Source: Parasedimentitalea denitrificans (GTDB lineage Bacteria > Pseudomonadota > Alphaproteobacteria > Rhodobacterales > Rhodobacteraceae). Taken from it: DNA of 64,000 nucleotides. Positions 43,832-54,080 of this stretch are shown here, one piece after another (position 1 is the first letter of the stretch; every line of letters begins with the position of its first letter). Under the pieces are notes generated by a model. That model had not been told where the DNA came from. It saw only the letters and a list, made by a program, of their open reading frames with translations, and did no database searches. Where the stretch lies: positions 32,879 through 96,878 of the forward strand of contig NZ_QHLQ01000017.1 in NCBI RefSeq assembly GCF_011813015.1, read 5' to 3'. Both the position numbers and the translations under genes were made by a program.

Positions 43832-45133
43832 ATGACCGAAACCACGTCTCAGCCGATCCCATCTCAACCAAAACGCAGCCTGTTCCAGCAATTGGAACTG
43901 GACGTACGGCTATTGGGCATGATCGGCGCTTTTGTAATCCTCTGTATCGGCTTCAACATCCTGACGGATGGACGCTTCTTAAGCCCGCGGAACCTTTTCA
44001 ACCTGACAATCCAAACGGTTTCGGTCGCGATCATGGCGACCGGCATGGTGTTTGTCATCGTGATGCGCCACATTGACCTGTCGGTTGGGGGTGTGCTTGC
44101 GGTTAGTTCGGCAGTCATGGCCTTGGTGCAAACAAAGTTCCTGCCAACCTATCTGGGACTTGGCTTCGACAATCCCCTGACTTGGATCATTGCCATCGCA
44201 ATCGGCCTAAGCATCGGGACATTGATCGGCGCCTTTCAGGGCTGGCTTATTGGCTATCAAAGTGTCCCGGCCTTTATCGTCACCCTTGGTGGTTTCCTGA
44301 TCTGGCGAAACTACGGCTGGCTTTTCACTTCCGGTCAGACAATTGGCCCGCTGGATAAGAATTTCCTAGTTCTGGGTGGTGTGAACGGCACCATGGGCGA
44401 GGCGACAAGTTGGACCATCGGCATCGTGGCCGTTGGGATTTCTCTTTGGGCGATGGTCGCGTCTCGTCGTGGTCGTATCCAGCATGGGTTCCCAGCCAAA
44501 CCTGCTTGGGCCGAGGGCATTGTTATGGGTATTGTTACCTGCACAATCCTGGGCTTTGTCTGGATATTGAATTCTTACAATATTCCGACCCGCAAATTGC
44601 AACGTATGTTCGAGGCCAAGGGCGAAGTGATGCCTGAAGGTCTGGAAGTTGGCTATGGCTTGCCAATTTCGGTTCTGATTCTGATCGCAACGGCCATTGT
44701 CATGACCCTTGTGGCGCGACGTACCCGACTGGGGCGTTACATATTCGCAACCGGTGGCAATCCGGATGCGGCTGAGCTGTCGGGAATCAACACCCGTCTA
44801 CTGACCGTCAAAGTCTTTGCCATCATGGGCTTTCTTTGTGCGCTGTCAGCAGTTGTCGCTTCGGCCCGTCTGCAAAACCACACCAACGACATCGGGACCC
44901 TCGATGAGTTGCGGGTGATTGCTGCGGCTGTCATCGGAGGCACGGCATTGGCCGGCGGGGCAGGGACAATCTATGGCGCGATCCTTGGTGCGCTGGTTAT
45001 GCAGAGCCTTCAATCCGGCATGGCGATGGTCGGCGTGGATGCACCACTGCAGAACATCGTGGTTGGATCGGTTCTGGTTCTGGCTGTCTGGATGGACATT
45101 CAATATCGTAAGCGGACGGGGACAAAACTATGA
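43832..45133 (+). CDS. xylH: xylose ABC transporter permease
   Basis: 433 residues, about ten to twelve membrane segments, of the BPD_transp_2 (ribose/xylose) permease family. Blocks such as [58 protein letters not shown] (the ATPase-contact EAA-like loop) and [18 protein letters not shown] are typical. RBS GGAG. ATGA overlap with the ATPase gene. Confidence 0.94.
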   Translation: MTETTSQPIPSQPKRSLFQQLELDVRLLGMIGAFVILCIGFNILTDGRFLSPRNLFNLTIQTVSVAIMATGMVFVIVMRHIDLSVGGVLAVSSAVMALVQTKFLPTYLGLGFDNPLTWIIAIAIGLSIGTLIGAFQGWLIGYQSVPAFIVTLGGFLIWRNYGWLFTSGQTIGPLDKNFLVLGGVNGTMGEATSWTIGIVAVGISLWAMVASRRGRIQHGFPAKPAWAEGIVMGIVTCTILGFVWILNSYNIPTRKLQRMFEAKGEVMPEGLEVGYGLPISVLILIATAIVMTLVARRTRLGRYIFATGGNPDAAELSGINTRLLTVKVFAIMGFLCALSAVVASARLQNHTNDIGTLDELRVIAAAVIGGTALAGGAGTIYGAILGALVMQSLQSGMAMVGVDAPLQNIVVGSVLVLAVWMDIQYRKRTGTKL

Positions 45134-45927
45134 CGGTTTCGGAAACCAAAACTGCAAAACAGCGTCGTGCCGATGGCGACACGCCACTGGTCGAGCTGAA
45201 AGACATCTGTGTGTCTTTTGGTGGGATCCATGCGGTGGACCATGTCAGTGTTGATCTGCACCCAGGTGAAGTTGTCGGCCTGCTGGGTCACAATGGCGCC
45301 GGGAAATCGACTCTGATCAAGGTTCTGTCTGGTGCTTACCAAATGGATAGTGGTGAGATCCGCGTCAACGGCGACAAGGCAGTGATTACCAATCCACGTG
45401 ATGCGCGCACCTATAACGTCGAGACCATCTATCAGACGCTGGCGCTGGCCGATAACCTTGATGCGGCATCGAACCTGTTCTTGGGACGAGAATTGACCAC
45501 TCCACTTGGGCTGGTTGATGATTCCGCGATGGAAGCGGAATGTCGCAAGATCATGGGCGGTTTGAACCCGAACTTTCGCAAGTTCTCTGAACCGGTCAGT
45601 GCACTTTCCGGTGGTCAGCGACAGTCGGTTGCCATTGCACGGGCGGTCTATTTCAACGCCAAGATCCTGATCATGGACGAACCGACCGCTGCTCTGGGGC
45701 CGCAAGAGACCCAGATGGTCGCTGAATTGATCCAAAAGCTTAAGGCGCAGGGCATTGGGATCTTCTTGATCGACCACGACGTTCACGCGGTGATGGAGCT
45801 GTGCGACCGTGCCAGTGTGATGAAGAACGGTCAGCTGGTAGGTACCGTGAACATTGATGACGTTACGGATGATGATCTTTTGTCGATGATCATTCTGGGC
45901 AAGAACCCCAGTCAGGCTGCAGCGTAA
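45130..45927 (+). CDS. xylG: xylose ABC transporter ATP-binding protein, single-domain
   Basis: 265 residues with one ABC domain: Walker [11 protein letters not shown]-loop, signature [15 protein letters not shown], Walker [13 protein letters not shown] and switch region DHD. Classical XylG/RbsA have two fused ABC domains of about 500 residues. This is half that length and ends normally at a stop after [15 protein letters not shown], so it must act as a homodimer. Short versions like this occur in alphaproteobacterial sugar importers, so it is a variant rather than a broken gene. The switch motif here is DHD instead of the usual TH. Confidence 0.92.
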   Translation: MTVSETKTAKQRRADGDTPLVELKDICVSFGGIHAVDHVSVDLHPGEVVGLLGHNGAGKSTLIKVLSGAYQMDSGEIRVNGDKAVITNPRDARTYNVETIYQTLALADNLDAASNLFLGRELTTPLGLVDDSAMEAECRKIMGGLNPNFRKFSEPVSALSGGQRQSVAIARAVYFNAKILIMDEPTAALGPQETQMVAELIQKLKAQGIGIFLIDHDVHAVMELCDRASVMKNGQLVGTVNIDDVTDDDLLSMIILGKNPSQAAA

Positions 45928-45931
45928 TAAA

Positions 45932-45962
45932 TAACTGTGCCCCGGAAGCCGGGGCACAGTTA
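45932..45962 (+). terminator. strong terminator after the xylFHG operon
   Basis: TAACTGTGCCCCGG (45932-45945), loop AAG, CCGGGGCACAGTTA (45949-45962): a perfect 14-pair stem just after the xylG stop, without a long T run but very stable. Confidence 0.8.
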
Positions 45963-46198
45963 TATCCACCTGGATATTGCTCCACCACGACTACCATTTT
46001 TTTAGGTTTGGGCGGAGGTGAACAGGGCGGTGGTAAAATAAATTCGACAAACAGGCCCGGAATGAGCTTTTAAATACGCAGTCCGGCGCAAAGAAAATTT
46101 GGACCAACATCAGGATGATTACCCCGGCCATGGTTTGCGCTTAAGGCGCAAGAAACTAAAGTCACCTATCATTTGGCGCTGGTTAGGCACAGTCCCAA

Positions 46199-47131
46199 TT
46201 AGTTGCTGGCCGGACAGACCGATGAGCGAGCTCCACGTGCCTGACAACGTAGTTTCGTGGTAGTACTCTCTGAGGTCCTCGCCGTTGACCCGCTGGTTGT
46301 TCTTTGTGTCCCTGCTGGCTGGACCGTTGTCGTTGAAGGGGGCGATCCCCTGGTAATTCTGCGCGTCCTTGTTGTGGTGTTTGGAGTAGCGGTATTCTGA
46401 CGTGGCACCACAGTGGTCGTAGGAGTGGCCGTATTCCTAAGTCTTTTCGTGGTGACGGAGGGGCTCGTTCGGTTCCCGCTCGTTGCCGTCCCGGGTATTG
46501 GTGAAGTCACAACTACAGGAGGTGCAACTGTTGTGTTTCCTGTTCGGACGGTCATCCTGGGGGTGGTGCCGACTCGCGCTCGAGTGCGTTGGCTGGGCTG
46601 ACCGGTTACTGGCAGAATTGTATCTCCTGTAATGCCGGTCCTCGCAGTTGTCGTCCTCGCAGTTTTGGGGCGCTCCCGACCTGTGCTGATGCTGCCATTG
46701 TCGAGGATCAACTGACCTGTGCCGACAAGGTCGGTGCCGTAGGGCGGCGCGCTTGAAGTTGGTCGTCGCCAGTTTGACAGGAGCGCTGATTTTTGTGAAT
46801 TTGTGAGGGTACCGGTAGCGCTATAATCATTCGATTTCTGAAATTGCACAATGGCTGCTCGGGAGCGCGGGCCCAATATGCCGTCCGCCGTTCCGGCAGA
46901 ATACCCAAAATGGTTGAGTGCCATCTGAATCTGGCGATTTCCCTCACGAGTGGAAGTGGTTGTGTTCGCCGATGTCGCCAGTTGAGGTTTGTTGATTTCG
47001 TTCTGAATGGTGTTGTTCAACACACCTGTGAGTGCGCCTCGCAGTATGTTGTCCACCTGTGCCAGAACCGGTTCGGCAGGCAGGAGTAAACACATAGCTG
47101 ACAGAGAGGCTAAAATTGCATGACGGCACAC
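46199..47131 (-). CDS. exported peptidoglycan-binding-domain protein with Thr/Arg/Pro-rich tail
   Basis: About 310 residues from GTG 47131 (GGGGA nearby), which gives a signal peptide of about 24 residues ending LAQ; the frame stays open to a GTG at 47209. A short conserved PG_binding_1 domain follows (IQMALNHFGYSAGTADGILGPRSRAAI), then 180 residues of low-complexity Thr-, Arg- and Pro-rich sequence, with two cysteines in LRCQARGARSSVC at the end. It probably anchors in the cell wall. Start and function are uncertain. The preceding 236 bases, after the xylG terminator, hold no gene that I could see. Confidence 0.75.
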   Translation of the reverse strand: MCRHAILASLSAMCLLLPAEPVLAQVDNILRGALTGVLNNTIQNEINKPQLATSANTTTSTREGNRQIQMALNHFGYSAGTADGILGPRSRAAIVQFQKSNDYSATGTLTNSQKSALLSNWRRPTSSAPPYGTDLVGTGQLILDNGSISTGRERPKTARTTTARTGITGDTILPVTGQPSQRTRARVGTTPRMTVRTGNTTVAPPVVVTSPIPGTATSGNRTSPSVTTKRLRNTATPTTTVVPRQNTATPNTTTRTRRITRGSPPSTTTVQPAGTQRTTSGSTARTSESTTTKLRCQARGARSSVCPASN

Positions 47132-47749
47132 TATACATCCCCACAAATGAGCAAGTCCATCCGTGGGCCTATAGTACCACAAACGAGCCAATTTTTCAGC
47201 GGCCCTCACAGCTTTGTGTGACGGCTACCTTGTCATGTAGTTTCAACGGGAAAGCCCCCACAGAACTGTGTCTTGTCTATTGATTTCGGATTAAATTTGG
47301 GGGCGATCAACCGCACGGGTGAGAACTAGAGGCCCTAAACTGCGGCGCAATTTTGCGGGCTACTACGGGGATAAAAACCAGACTTCAATATTAGTGAGTG
47401 TATTCAAATGCGAGTCGCGGAGACGGGGTTCGCCACTCAATGATCCTAATGCATTGTATTGAATGATAAATAACCCTGGTGTCAAATTTAGCACCACATA
47501 GAGTACAACTGCCGGATTCCATTGGCCAACTTTTGAAATCAATGGCCATTCAGTGAGAAGCACTGCATCAGTAGTGCTTTCCAGAGTTTCATTCGATGCA
47601 ATGGAAGCATTTCACAACGCCGCCCAACATATTCAGACTTCCTATCGTGTGCCCTTCTTCACAGCTAGCACATCTAGTGGTATTTACTTCTGAACTGAAA
47701 AGGTTCAGAAGTCGAAATAAGTGATCAGGTTGCCAGCACGGGAAAAACT
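47132..47749. other. intergenic region before the MarR gene, mostly featureless
   Basis: About 620 bases without a convincing gene; the frames present are short and lack ribosome sites. The right end holds the marR operator candidate listed separately. The middle is AT-richer than the neighbours. Confidence 0.5.
47686..47712. promoter_or_regulatory. 27-base palindromic operator candidate upstream of marR
   Basis: ACTTCTGAAC (47686-47695), 7-base spacer TGAAAAG, GTTCAGAAGT (47703-47712): a perfect 10-base inverted repeat ending 37 bases before the marR ATG. Its size and position fit a MarR dimer site that would autoregulate the efflux operon. Confidence 0.75.
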
Positions 47750-48232
47750 ATGACGGTGGACAATGCGGATGACGGATTTCAGGCTCTAATACCGGAAATT
47801 CGGGCCATTCTGGGTGTTTTTGCGCTGTATGGAAAATTGGACGAGAGCATCGAAAAGATGAATGACGATCCAAAACTGGCCAAGATGGAACGCCGGATGA
47901 TCATTCGCTTGGATCAGCCCAGACGCATGGGGCTGCTGGCCCAGATGATGTTGACCGTTCCTTCGGCGGTGACAGCCTCTGCCGACGGTTTGGAAGAAAA
48001 GGGTCATTTGCAGCGGCGCCGAGACCCTGATGACAAGCGGGCCTGGCTGTTAGAGCTGACCGAGAGCGGCAAAGAAATCCGTCGCGAAATGGAACAGATG
48101 GCCGGGGTGATGTTCCGAGAGGCCTCGGGGCTGAATGAGGAAGAAATACATGTTTTCTCGGAGCTGGCCGGGAAAATCTACGACAACGTAATTCGAACCG
48201 GTCTGCCCGGAGGACTAAAAGCATGCGATTGA
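47750..48232 (+). CDS. MarR-family transcriptional regulator
   Basis: 160 residues, a winged-helix MarR protein: recognition region LAQMMLTVPSAVTASADGLEE, then the wing QRRRDPDDKRAWLLELTESG and a helical C-terminus. It likely represses the RND efflux operon it heads, through the palindrome just upstream, until a drug or phenolic ligand is bound. It overlaps the adaptor gene by 10 bases (48223-48232). Confidence 0.9.
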   Translation: MTVDNADDGFQALIPEIRAILGVFALYGKLDESIEKMNDDPKLAKMERRMIIRLDQPRRMGLLAQMMLTVPSAVTASADGLEEKGHLQRRRDPDDKRAWLLELTESGKEIRREMEQMAGVMFREASGLNEEEIHVFSELAGKIYDNVIRTGLPGGLKACD

Positions 48233-49270
48233 TGAAAACCATTCCAACCGTTCTGACGATCGCCATGATCTCTGCGCCTTTGATGTCTGTGGCTGAAACC
48301 GCTCCGAAGCCAGTGAAACTGATGACCACACAATCAGGGGACGCCCGTCTGGAACGCCAGTTCTTTGGTCAGGTTGCGGCCAAGCAAACGGTGGATCTGG
48401 CCTTCCAGGTCAGTGGGCAGGTTTTAAAACTGCCGGTGGCTGAAGGTATCATTGCGCCAAGGGGCACATTGATTGCTGAGCTGGATCTGGAGCAGTTTGA
48501 GTTGAAGCTGGAGCAGGCCCGGCTGCAAAAAAGAGCAGGCGGATCGCACCGTGGCACGGATGGCCAAACTGGAAGGCACGGTGAGCAAGGTGGCGATGGA
48601 TGATGCCGAAACGCAGGCCGGGCTGGCTGCAATTGCAGTGCGGGACGCCGAATATGCGTTGCGCCATGCCACCCTGAAGGCGCCGTTTGATGCGTTGATT
48701 TCAAGCCGTGAAGTTGCGGTATTTACAACCGTTAATGCTGGCACACCTGTTGTTCGGCTACACGACATGTCGCAGTTGCACATCGAAGTAAACGTACCAG
48801 AGATCCTGTTCCAGAAGTCCGAAGAAGGGAATGTTCTGGAAATCAACGCCAGCTTTCCTGGGCGCAGTGAGGAATTTCCACTACAGATCCTCGAATTTGA
48901 TGCTGAGGCCAGCAATATCGGTCAAACCTACCGCGTGACCTTTTTGTTTGAACCGCCGGAGGACATGCAGGTGTTTCCCGGTGCCTCGACAACAGTAACG
49001 GTCGTGGTGGATGCCGGGGAAAATATCATTTCACTGCCCGCAACCGCGCTGGTCAGCAATCCTGCGGGGCAGGTTGGCGCGATGGTGTTTTCGCCAACGG
49101 GCGCTGATGTGGGAATGGTGACCTGGACGCCCGTTGAAATCGAGCCAACTCAATTTGGCGATTTCCGGGTGGTATCGGGCCTTCAGGGCGGCGAGGATAT
49201 TGTGCTGACCGGTGGCGACGCTTTGACCAATGGTCAGTCGGTGCGCCGGTTCACCGGCTTTGCGAATTGA
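48223..49270 (+). pseudogene. RND efflux periplasmic adaptor gene with a frameshift
   Basis: The first 100 residues (signal peptide, QFFGQVAAKQTVDLAFQVSGQVLKLPVAEG, biotinyl/lipoyl-like hairpin) are in one frame and the rest (LKAPFDALISSREVAVFTTVNAGTPVVRL and the beta-barrel) in the next. They join at a run of six A at 48527-48532. Five A would give an intact product LEQARLQKEQADRTVARMAKLEGTV of normal length (about 348 residues). This is either a real frameshift mutation, a sequencing or assembly error, or slippage of transcription at the A run. The pump gene downstream is intact, so the operon may be partly disabled. Confidence 0.85.
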
Positions 49271-49280
49271 GGGCGGCGAT

Positions 49281-52200
49281 ATGAACATCGCACGCGCGTC
49301 TATCGACAAGCCACTGTATACGTGGCTGATCATGCTGATTGCCCTGCTGGGGGGCATCTGGGGGTTCACCACGTTAGGGCGGCTGGAAGATCCGGCCTTT
49401 ACCATCAAGCAGGTCGTCATTGCGACACAGTACCCCGGCGCTACCGCTGAACAGGTGGCGCTTGAGGTCTCGGAACCGCTGGAATCGGCAATTCAAAAGA
49501 TGGGTGAGGTAAAGGTGATCACCTCGATCAACCAACCAGGATCGTCGCTGATCGAAGTCGAAATGCAGGACATCTATGATGGCACCGAACTGCCCGAAAT
49601 CTGGACCAAGCTGCGCGCGCGGATACGGGATGCGTCAGGCGGTCTGCCAGACGGGGTCGGGCAGCCCTATGTGAATGACAACTTTGGCGACGTATTTGGC
49701 CTGTTCTATGCGGTCACGGCCGAAGGTTTCACCGATGCGGAAAAGCACGAGCTGGCGACATTTTTGCGCCGCGAACTGTTGGCCGTAAGCGGCGTTGCAG
49801 ATGTCGAAGTGTCCGGCCTGCCAAACGAGGCGATTTTTGTTGAGCCGGATCTGGCGATTTCGGTGAACCAGAATATCCCGATGTCAGCCGTGGCAAACGC
49901 CATCGCCACCTCTAACTCGGTGCGTGCTGCCGGGACATTGGATGCAGGGCCAAGCGAGACGCGCATGTTGGCACCGGCCGGGTCTGACAGCGTATCCGAG
50001 ATTGCCGGCCTGTCGGTTGGGGCGCAGGGTGAAGTTGTTAATATCTTTGACATGGCGTCGGTGCATCGTGGCCGGACAACGGATCCTGATCTGATCATTC
50101 GCTTTAACGGCACCGAGGCGTTTTCTTTTGGCATTGCCGGGCTTGCAACTGAAAACATTGTTGAGGTTGGCAAGCGGGTTGATGCCAGACTGGCCGAACT
50201 GGATGCGGATATCCCCTATGGGGTCGAGTTAGAGCCTATTTACCAGCAGCATGTTGTGGTCGAGCAGGCCTCAAACGATTTTCTGATCAACCTTGCCATG
50301 TCGGTGGCAATTGTGATTGCAGTTTTGGCGGTCTTTATGGGCTGGCGGGCTGCCATCGTGGTGGGCACAACGCTGTTGCTGACGGTTGTCGGCACACTGT
50401 TGTTCATGAAGCTGTTTTCAATTTCGATGGAGCGAATTTCGCTGGGGGCGCTGATCATTGCTATGGGCATGCTGGTGGACAACGCCATTGTGGTCGCCGA
50501 AGGCATGCAGATCTCTATGCTGCGCGGCAAATCCTCGCGCGATGCAGCTGATGAGGCCTCGGCCAAGACGCAAATCCCGCTACTGGGGGCAACGGTGATT
50601 GGCATCATGGCTTTTGCCGGGATTGGCCTCAGCCCGGATTCCGCCGGTGAATTCCTGTTCTCGCTGTTTGCGGTGATTGCAATTTCGCTGCTGCTGAGCT
50701 GGGTTCTGGCGCTGACAGCCACACCGCTGCTGGGTCACTACTTTTTCAAGCAAGGGAAAGAAGGCGCTACCGATGCCTATGGCGGGCTGTTGTTCCGCGC
50801 CTATGGCGGCACCCTGCGATTGGCGCTGAAACTGCGCTGGCTGGTTGTTGTTGGGCTGGTAGCAGTCACCTTTATCTGTTTCATTGGTTTTGGTCAGGTC
50901 AAACAACAGTTCTTCCCAAACTCAAACACACCGCTGTTTTTTGCCCATTACAAACTGCCGCAGGGCACATCGATCCATACCACGTCTGACCATTTGAAAG
51001 TGTTCGAAGATTGGCTGGCCAAGCGGGAGGATGTGGTCTCGGTCACCAGTTTTGTGGGGCAGGGGGCGTCGCGGTTCATGCTGACCTATCAGGCGGAAAA
51101 GCCAAACCCCAGTTATGGCCACCTGATTATCCGGGCACCAAACCTAGAGGCGATCCCGGCCATTCAGGCGGATCTGGAGGCCTTTGGCCAGGCGCAGTTC
51201 CCCGAGGGCGAGTTTCGCACAAAGCGGCTTGTTTTTGGGCCGGGTGGCGGCAACCCGATCGAGGCGCGGTTCTCAGGCTCGGATCCAAAGGTGCTGCGGG
51301 AACTGGGCCAAGAGGCTGCGGCGCGATTGGCGGCGGCATCCCCAAATATCCTGAGCATGCGCACTAATTGGCGCGAACAGGAATTGGTGCTAAAGCCGGT
51401 CTATGCAACCGACAGGGCCCAGACCGCAGGTGTAAGCCGGGAAGACATCGCCGACACGCTGATGTTCTCAACCGATGGCATAACGGGCGGGATGTTCCGC
51501 GAACGCGAGCGCCTGATCCCGATCATTCTGCGCCGCCCTGTGGACGGGGCCTATAATCTGATGGATCAGGTGGTTTACTCCAGCTCAACCGGACAGTTTG
51601 TGCCACTGGAACAGATGATTGATGGGGTTGATGTCGAGGTCCAGAACACGCTGGTCCACCGCCGCGACCGGGTGCCAACGTTGACCGTCAGCGCCGACAT
51701 TCCAGCTGAGATGACAGCAGCGACAGTGTTCAACGAAGTTCACGAGGCCATCGAAGCGATGGAGCTGCCACCCGGCTATAAAATGGAATGGGGCGGCGAG
51801 CATGAGAGTGCGGCAGATGCCAATGCCAGCCTGGGCGGGCAGCTGCCGCTGTCGGGGTTGATCATGGTGCTGATCTCGGTGCTGTTGTTTAACGCGATCC
51901 GCCAGCCGGTCATCATTTGGCTGTTGGTGCCGATGTCGGTCAACGGTGTGGTGATTGGCCTGCTGGGCACAGGGCTTCCCTTTACCTTTACCGCTTTGCT
52001 GGGGCTGCTCAGCCTGTCGGGAATGTTGATCAAGAATGGCATTGTGCTGGTCGAAGAGATCGATCTGGTCCGGGCCGAAGGTAAACAGATGCGCGACGCC
52101 ATCGTCGAGGCCTCGGTTTCACGTCTGCGCCCCGTCATGCTGGCGGCAGTGACCACGGTTCTTGGCATGGTGCCCTTGCTTGGTGATGCCTTCTTTAAAT

Positions 52201-52322
52201 CAATGGCGGTGACTATCATGGGTGGTCTGACATTTGCTACGGTGCTGACCCTGATTGCAGCCCCGGTGTTCTATTTGATCTTTTTTGGCCGTGAAGAAAG
52301 ACGGGAAGCCAAGACTGCCTAA
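49281..52322 (+). CDS. RND-family efflux pump (AcrB/HAE1-like)
   Basis: 1013 residues from ATG 49281 behind GAGGGCGG. Twelve membrane segments in two halves, each followed by a large periplasmic loop; typical blocks are FTTLGRLEDPAFTIKQ, GATAEQVALEVSEPLE and the proton-relay region GALIIAMGMLVDNAIVVAEG in TM4. The second-half equivalents include GLLSLSGMLIKNGIVLVEEID. It exports drugs or lipophilic compounds using the proton gradient together with the adaptor and an outer membrane channel that is not encoded here. It shows no damage, in contrast to the adaptor. Confidence 0.93.
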   Translation: MNIARASIDKPLYTWLIMLIALLGGIWGFTTLGRLEDPAFTIKQVVIATQYPGATAEQVALEVSEPLESAIQKMGEVKVITSINQPGSSLIEVEMQDIYDGTELPEIWTKLRARIRDASGGLPDGVGQPYVNDNFGDVFGLFYAVTAEGFTDAEKHELATFLRRELLAVSGVADVEVSGLPNEAIFVEPDLAISVNQNIPMSAVANAIATSNSVRAAGTLDAGPSETRMLAPAGSDSVSEIAGLSVGAQGEVVNIFDMASVHRGRTTDPDLIIRFNGTEAFSFGIAGLATENIVEVGKRVDARLAELDADIPYGVELEPIYQQHVVVEQASNDFLINLAMSVAIVIAVLAVFMGWRAAIVVGTTLLLTVVGTLLFMKLFSISMERISLGALIIAMGMLVDNAIVVAEGMQISMLRGKSSRDAADEASAKTQIPLLGATVIGIMAFAGIGLSPDSAGEFLFSLFAVIAISLLLSWVLALTATPLLGHYFFKQGKEGATDAYGGLLFRAYGGTLRLALKLRWLVVVGLVAVTFICFIGFGQVKQQFFPNSNTPLFFAHYKLPQGTSIHTTSDHLKVFEDWLAKREDVVSVTSFVGQGASRFMLTYQAEKPNPSYGHLIIRAPNLEAIPAIQADLEAFGQAQFPEGEFRTKRLVFGPGGGNPIEARFSGSDPKVLRELGQEAAARLAAASPNILSMRTNWREQELVLKPVYATDRAQTAGVSREDIADTLMFSTDGITGGMFRERERLIPIILRRPVDGAYNLMDQVVYSSSTGQFVPLEQMIDGVDVEVQNTLVHRRDRVPTLTVSADIPAEMTAATVFNEVHEAIEAMELPPGYKMEWGGEHESAADANASLGGQLPLSGLIMVLISVLLFNAIRQPVIIWLLVPMSVNGVVIGLLGTGLPFTFTALLGLLSLSGMLIKNGIVLVEEIDLVRAEGKQMRDAIVEASVSRLRPVMLAAVTTVLGMVPLLGDAFFKSMAVTIMGGLTFATVLTLIAAPVFYLIFFGREERREAKTA

Positions 52323-52427
52323 TATCTATTGTTGGTGGGCAGTTTAACATTGGCTCTAGTATTTAGCGGCAAACATAGACCAGCTGAATAGGTCTGACTG
52401 AACCTGTGAGAGGGGAAAGCTCCGGCT

Positions 52428-54080
52428 TCAGAGGGTCAGCTTTTCCAACTGGGCCATTGGACCAAGAGCGCTTGGGTCGATGCGCATTTCGATGATGGCT
52501 GGCCTGCCTGAGGCACGCGCCTGGGCAAATGCGTCAACGAAATCTGCATCCGTTTCAACGACGGCCCCGAAAGCGCCGTAACAGCGTGCAAGAGCAGCGA
52601 AATCGGGATTGACGATATTGGTTCCACTTGGGCGTTTGGGAAATTTCTTCTGCTGATGGAGACGTATGGTGCCATACATGCCGTTGTTCGAGATCAGTAC
52701 AATCAGATTTGCACCCATTTCACAGGCGACTCCAAATTCCTGCATTGTCATCTGGAAACAGCCATCACCTGCCAGGCAAACCACCTCTTGGTCTGGTCTC
52801 TCGATTTTCGCGGCAATAGCCGCTGGCAGTCCATAGCCCATCGAGCCACAGGTCGGGGCCAGCTGCGTTTTGTAATCGCGATATCGATAATACCGATGCA
52901 GCCATGCGGCGTAGTTCCCCGCGCCATTGGTGAGAATGGCATTATCCGGTAGCACCTCATTAAGATGGACGATGACGTTTTCCATCTTCAATTTGCCCGG
53001 GGTTTCCACGGGTTGTTGCCAGGTTTCGTAATCTTGGCGGGCTTCATTTGTCCATGCCCGCCGGAGGGGCGGTTGTGTTGTGCTCAGGCGTTGAGCGATC
53101 TGCTCAATAAAACGCCCTGCATGGGCAGCAACGGCACAGGTCGGATGATAGACACGACCCAACTCGCTGGTGTCCGCATGCACGTGGACCAGTTTTTGTT
53201 CCGGGACCGGTGATTGTAGCAGCGTGTAGCCGCTGGTTGTCATCTCTCCCAGACGGGCGCCGATGCTGAAAATATAGTCGGCGTTGCGTACACGCTTTGC
53301 CAGTTCGGGGTTGATGCCGATGCCGACATCACCAACATAATTCGGGTGACGATTGTCAAGAAAATCCTGACACCGAAAAGAGGCTCCAACAGGCAAATCC
53401 AGCTTTTCCACGATGTCTGCCATTGCCTTGGCGGCCGAGGCTGACCAGTTGCCGCCGCCTACAATTACTAGCGGCCGTTCTGCCTTTTGTAGGTGGGCTA
53501 GAACAGAGTTCACATCAGCCTCAGAGGCTTGGCCCGACGGTAGTGTAGCCGCAGGAACAGTCGTGGCTTCACAGTTGGCGGACAACATGTCTTCGGGAAG
53601 TGCGAGGACCACTGGTCCCGGCCGACCCGATAGCGCCACTTGAAAAGCGCGCGCAATATACTCGGGAAGGCGATCCACGCGATCTATTTCAGCCACCCAT
53701 TTGGCTAATGGCCCGAACATGGCGCGGTAATCGACTTCCTGAAACGCCTCGCGGTCACGTTGGTCGCTTGCCACTTGGCCCACAAAGAGGATCATTGGCG
53801 TTGAGTCTTGAAACGCGACATGCACTCCAGCCGAAGCATTGGTTGCCCCAGGTCCACGCGTTACAAATGCAATGCCGGGCGTTCCAGTCAATTTGCCATG
53901 GGCTTCGGCCATCATGGCTGCGCCGCTTTCATGGCGGGTCACGATGTTTTCAATGCCAGAGTCATACAGACCATCCAGTGCGGCCAGAAAGCTTTCGCCG
54001 GGCACGCTGAAAACCCTTTTAATGCCCTGTTTTTCAAGTGCTTCCACAAGCACTTTGCCACCGTGATTAACTTGACCCAC
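52428..54080 (-). CDS. thiamine-diphosphate-dependent enzyme, acetolactate-synthase-like
   Basis: 550 residues in the IlvB/POX fold: N-terminal Pyr domain with RHESGAAMMAEAHGK (catalytic Glu at about 51), a middle FAD/transhydrogenase-like domain (PLVIVGGGNWSASA) and C-terminal PP domain with the ThDP motif GDGCFQMTMQEF...NNGMYGTI. Start GTG with GAGG. No small regulatory subunit gene and no ilv genes are near, so it is not the biosynthetic acetolactate synthase operon. It may be a decarboxylase or carboligase of an unknown pathway; the substrate cannot be told. Confidence 0.88.
   Translation of the reverse strand: MGQVNHGGKVLVEALEKQGIKRVFSVPGESFLAALDGLYDSGIENIVTRHESGAAMMAEAHGKLTGTPGIAFVTRGPGATNASAGVHVAFQDSTPMILFVGQVASDQRDREAFQEVDYRAMFGPLAKWVAEIDRVDRLPEYIARAFQVALSGRPGPVVLALPEDMLSANCEATTVPAATLPSGQASEADVNSVLAHLQKAERPLVIVGGGNWSASAAKAMADIVEKLDLPVGASFRCQDFLDNRHPNYVGDVGIGINPELAKRVRNADYIFSIGARLGEMTTSGYTLLQSPVPEQKLVHVHADTSELGRVYHPTCAVAAHAGRFIEQIAQRLSTTQPPLRRAWTNEARQDYETWQQPVETPGKLKMENVIVHLNEVLPDNAILTNGAGNYAAWLHRYYRYRDYKTQLAPTCGSMGYGLPAAIAAKIERPDQEVVCLAGDGCFQMTMQEFGVACEMGANLIVLISNNGMYGTIRLHQQKKFPKRPSGTNIVNPDFAALARCYGAFGAVVETDADFVDAFAQARASGRPAIIEMRIDPSALGPMAQLEKLTL

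Noticed and set aside
45100..45969. 289-codon open frame opposite xylG
   Set aside because: It is antisense to a well-supported ABC ATPase gene and overlaps the terminator.
48527..48533. Programmed -1 frameshift at the AAAAAAG run in the adaptor gene
   Set aside because: The heptamer is not in the required register with the incoming frame, and a +1 rather than -1 shift is needed.
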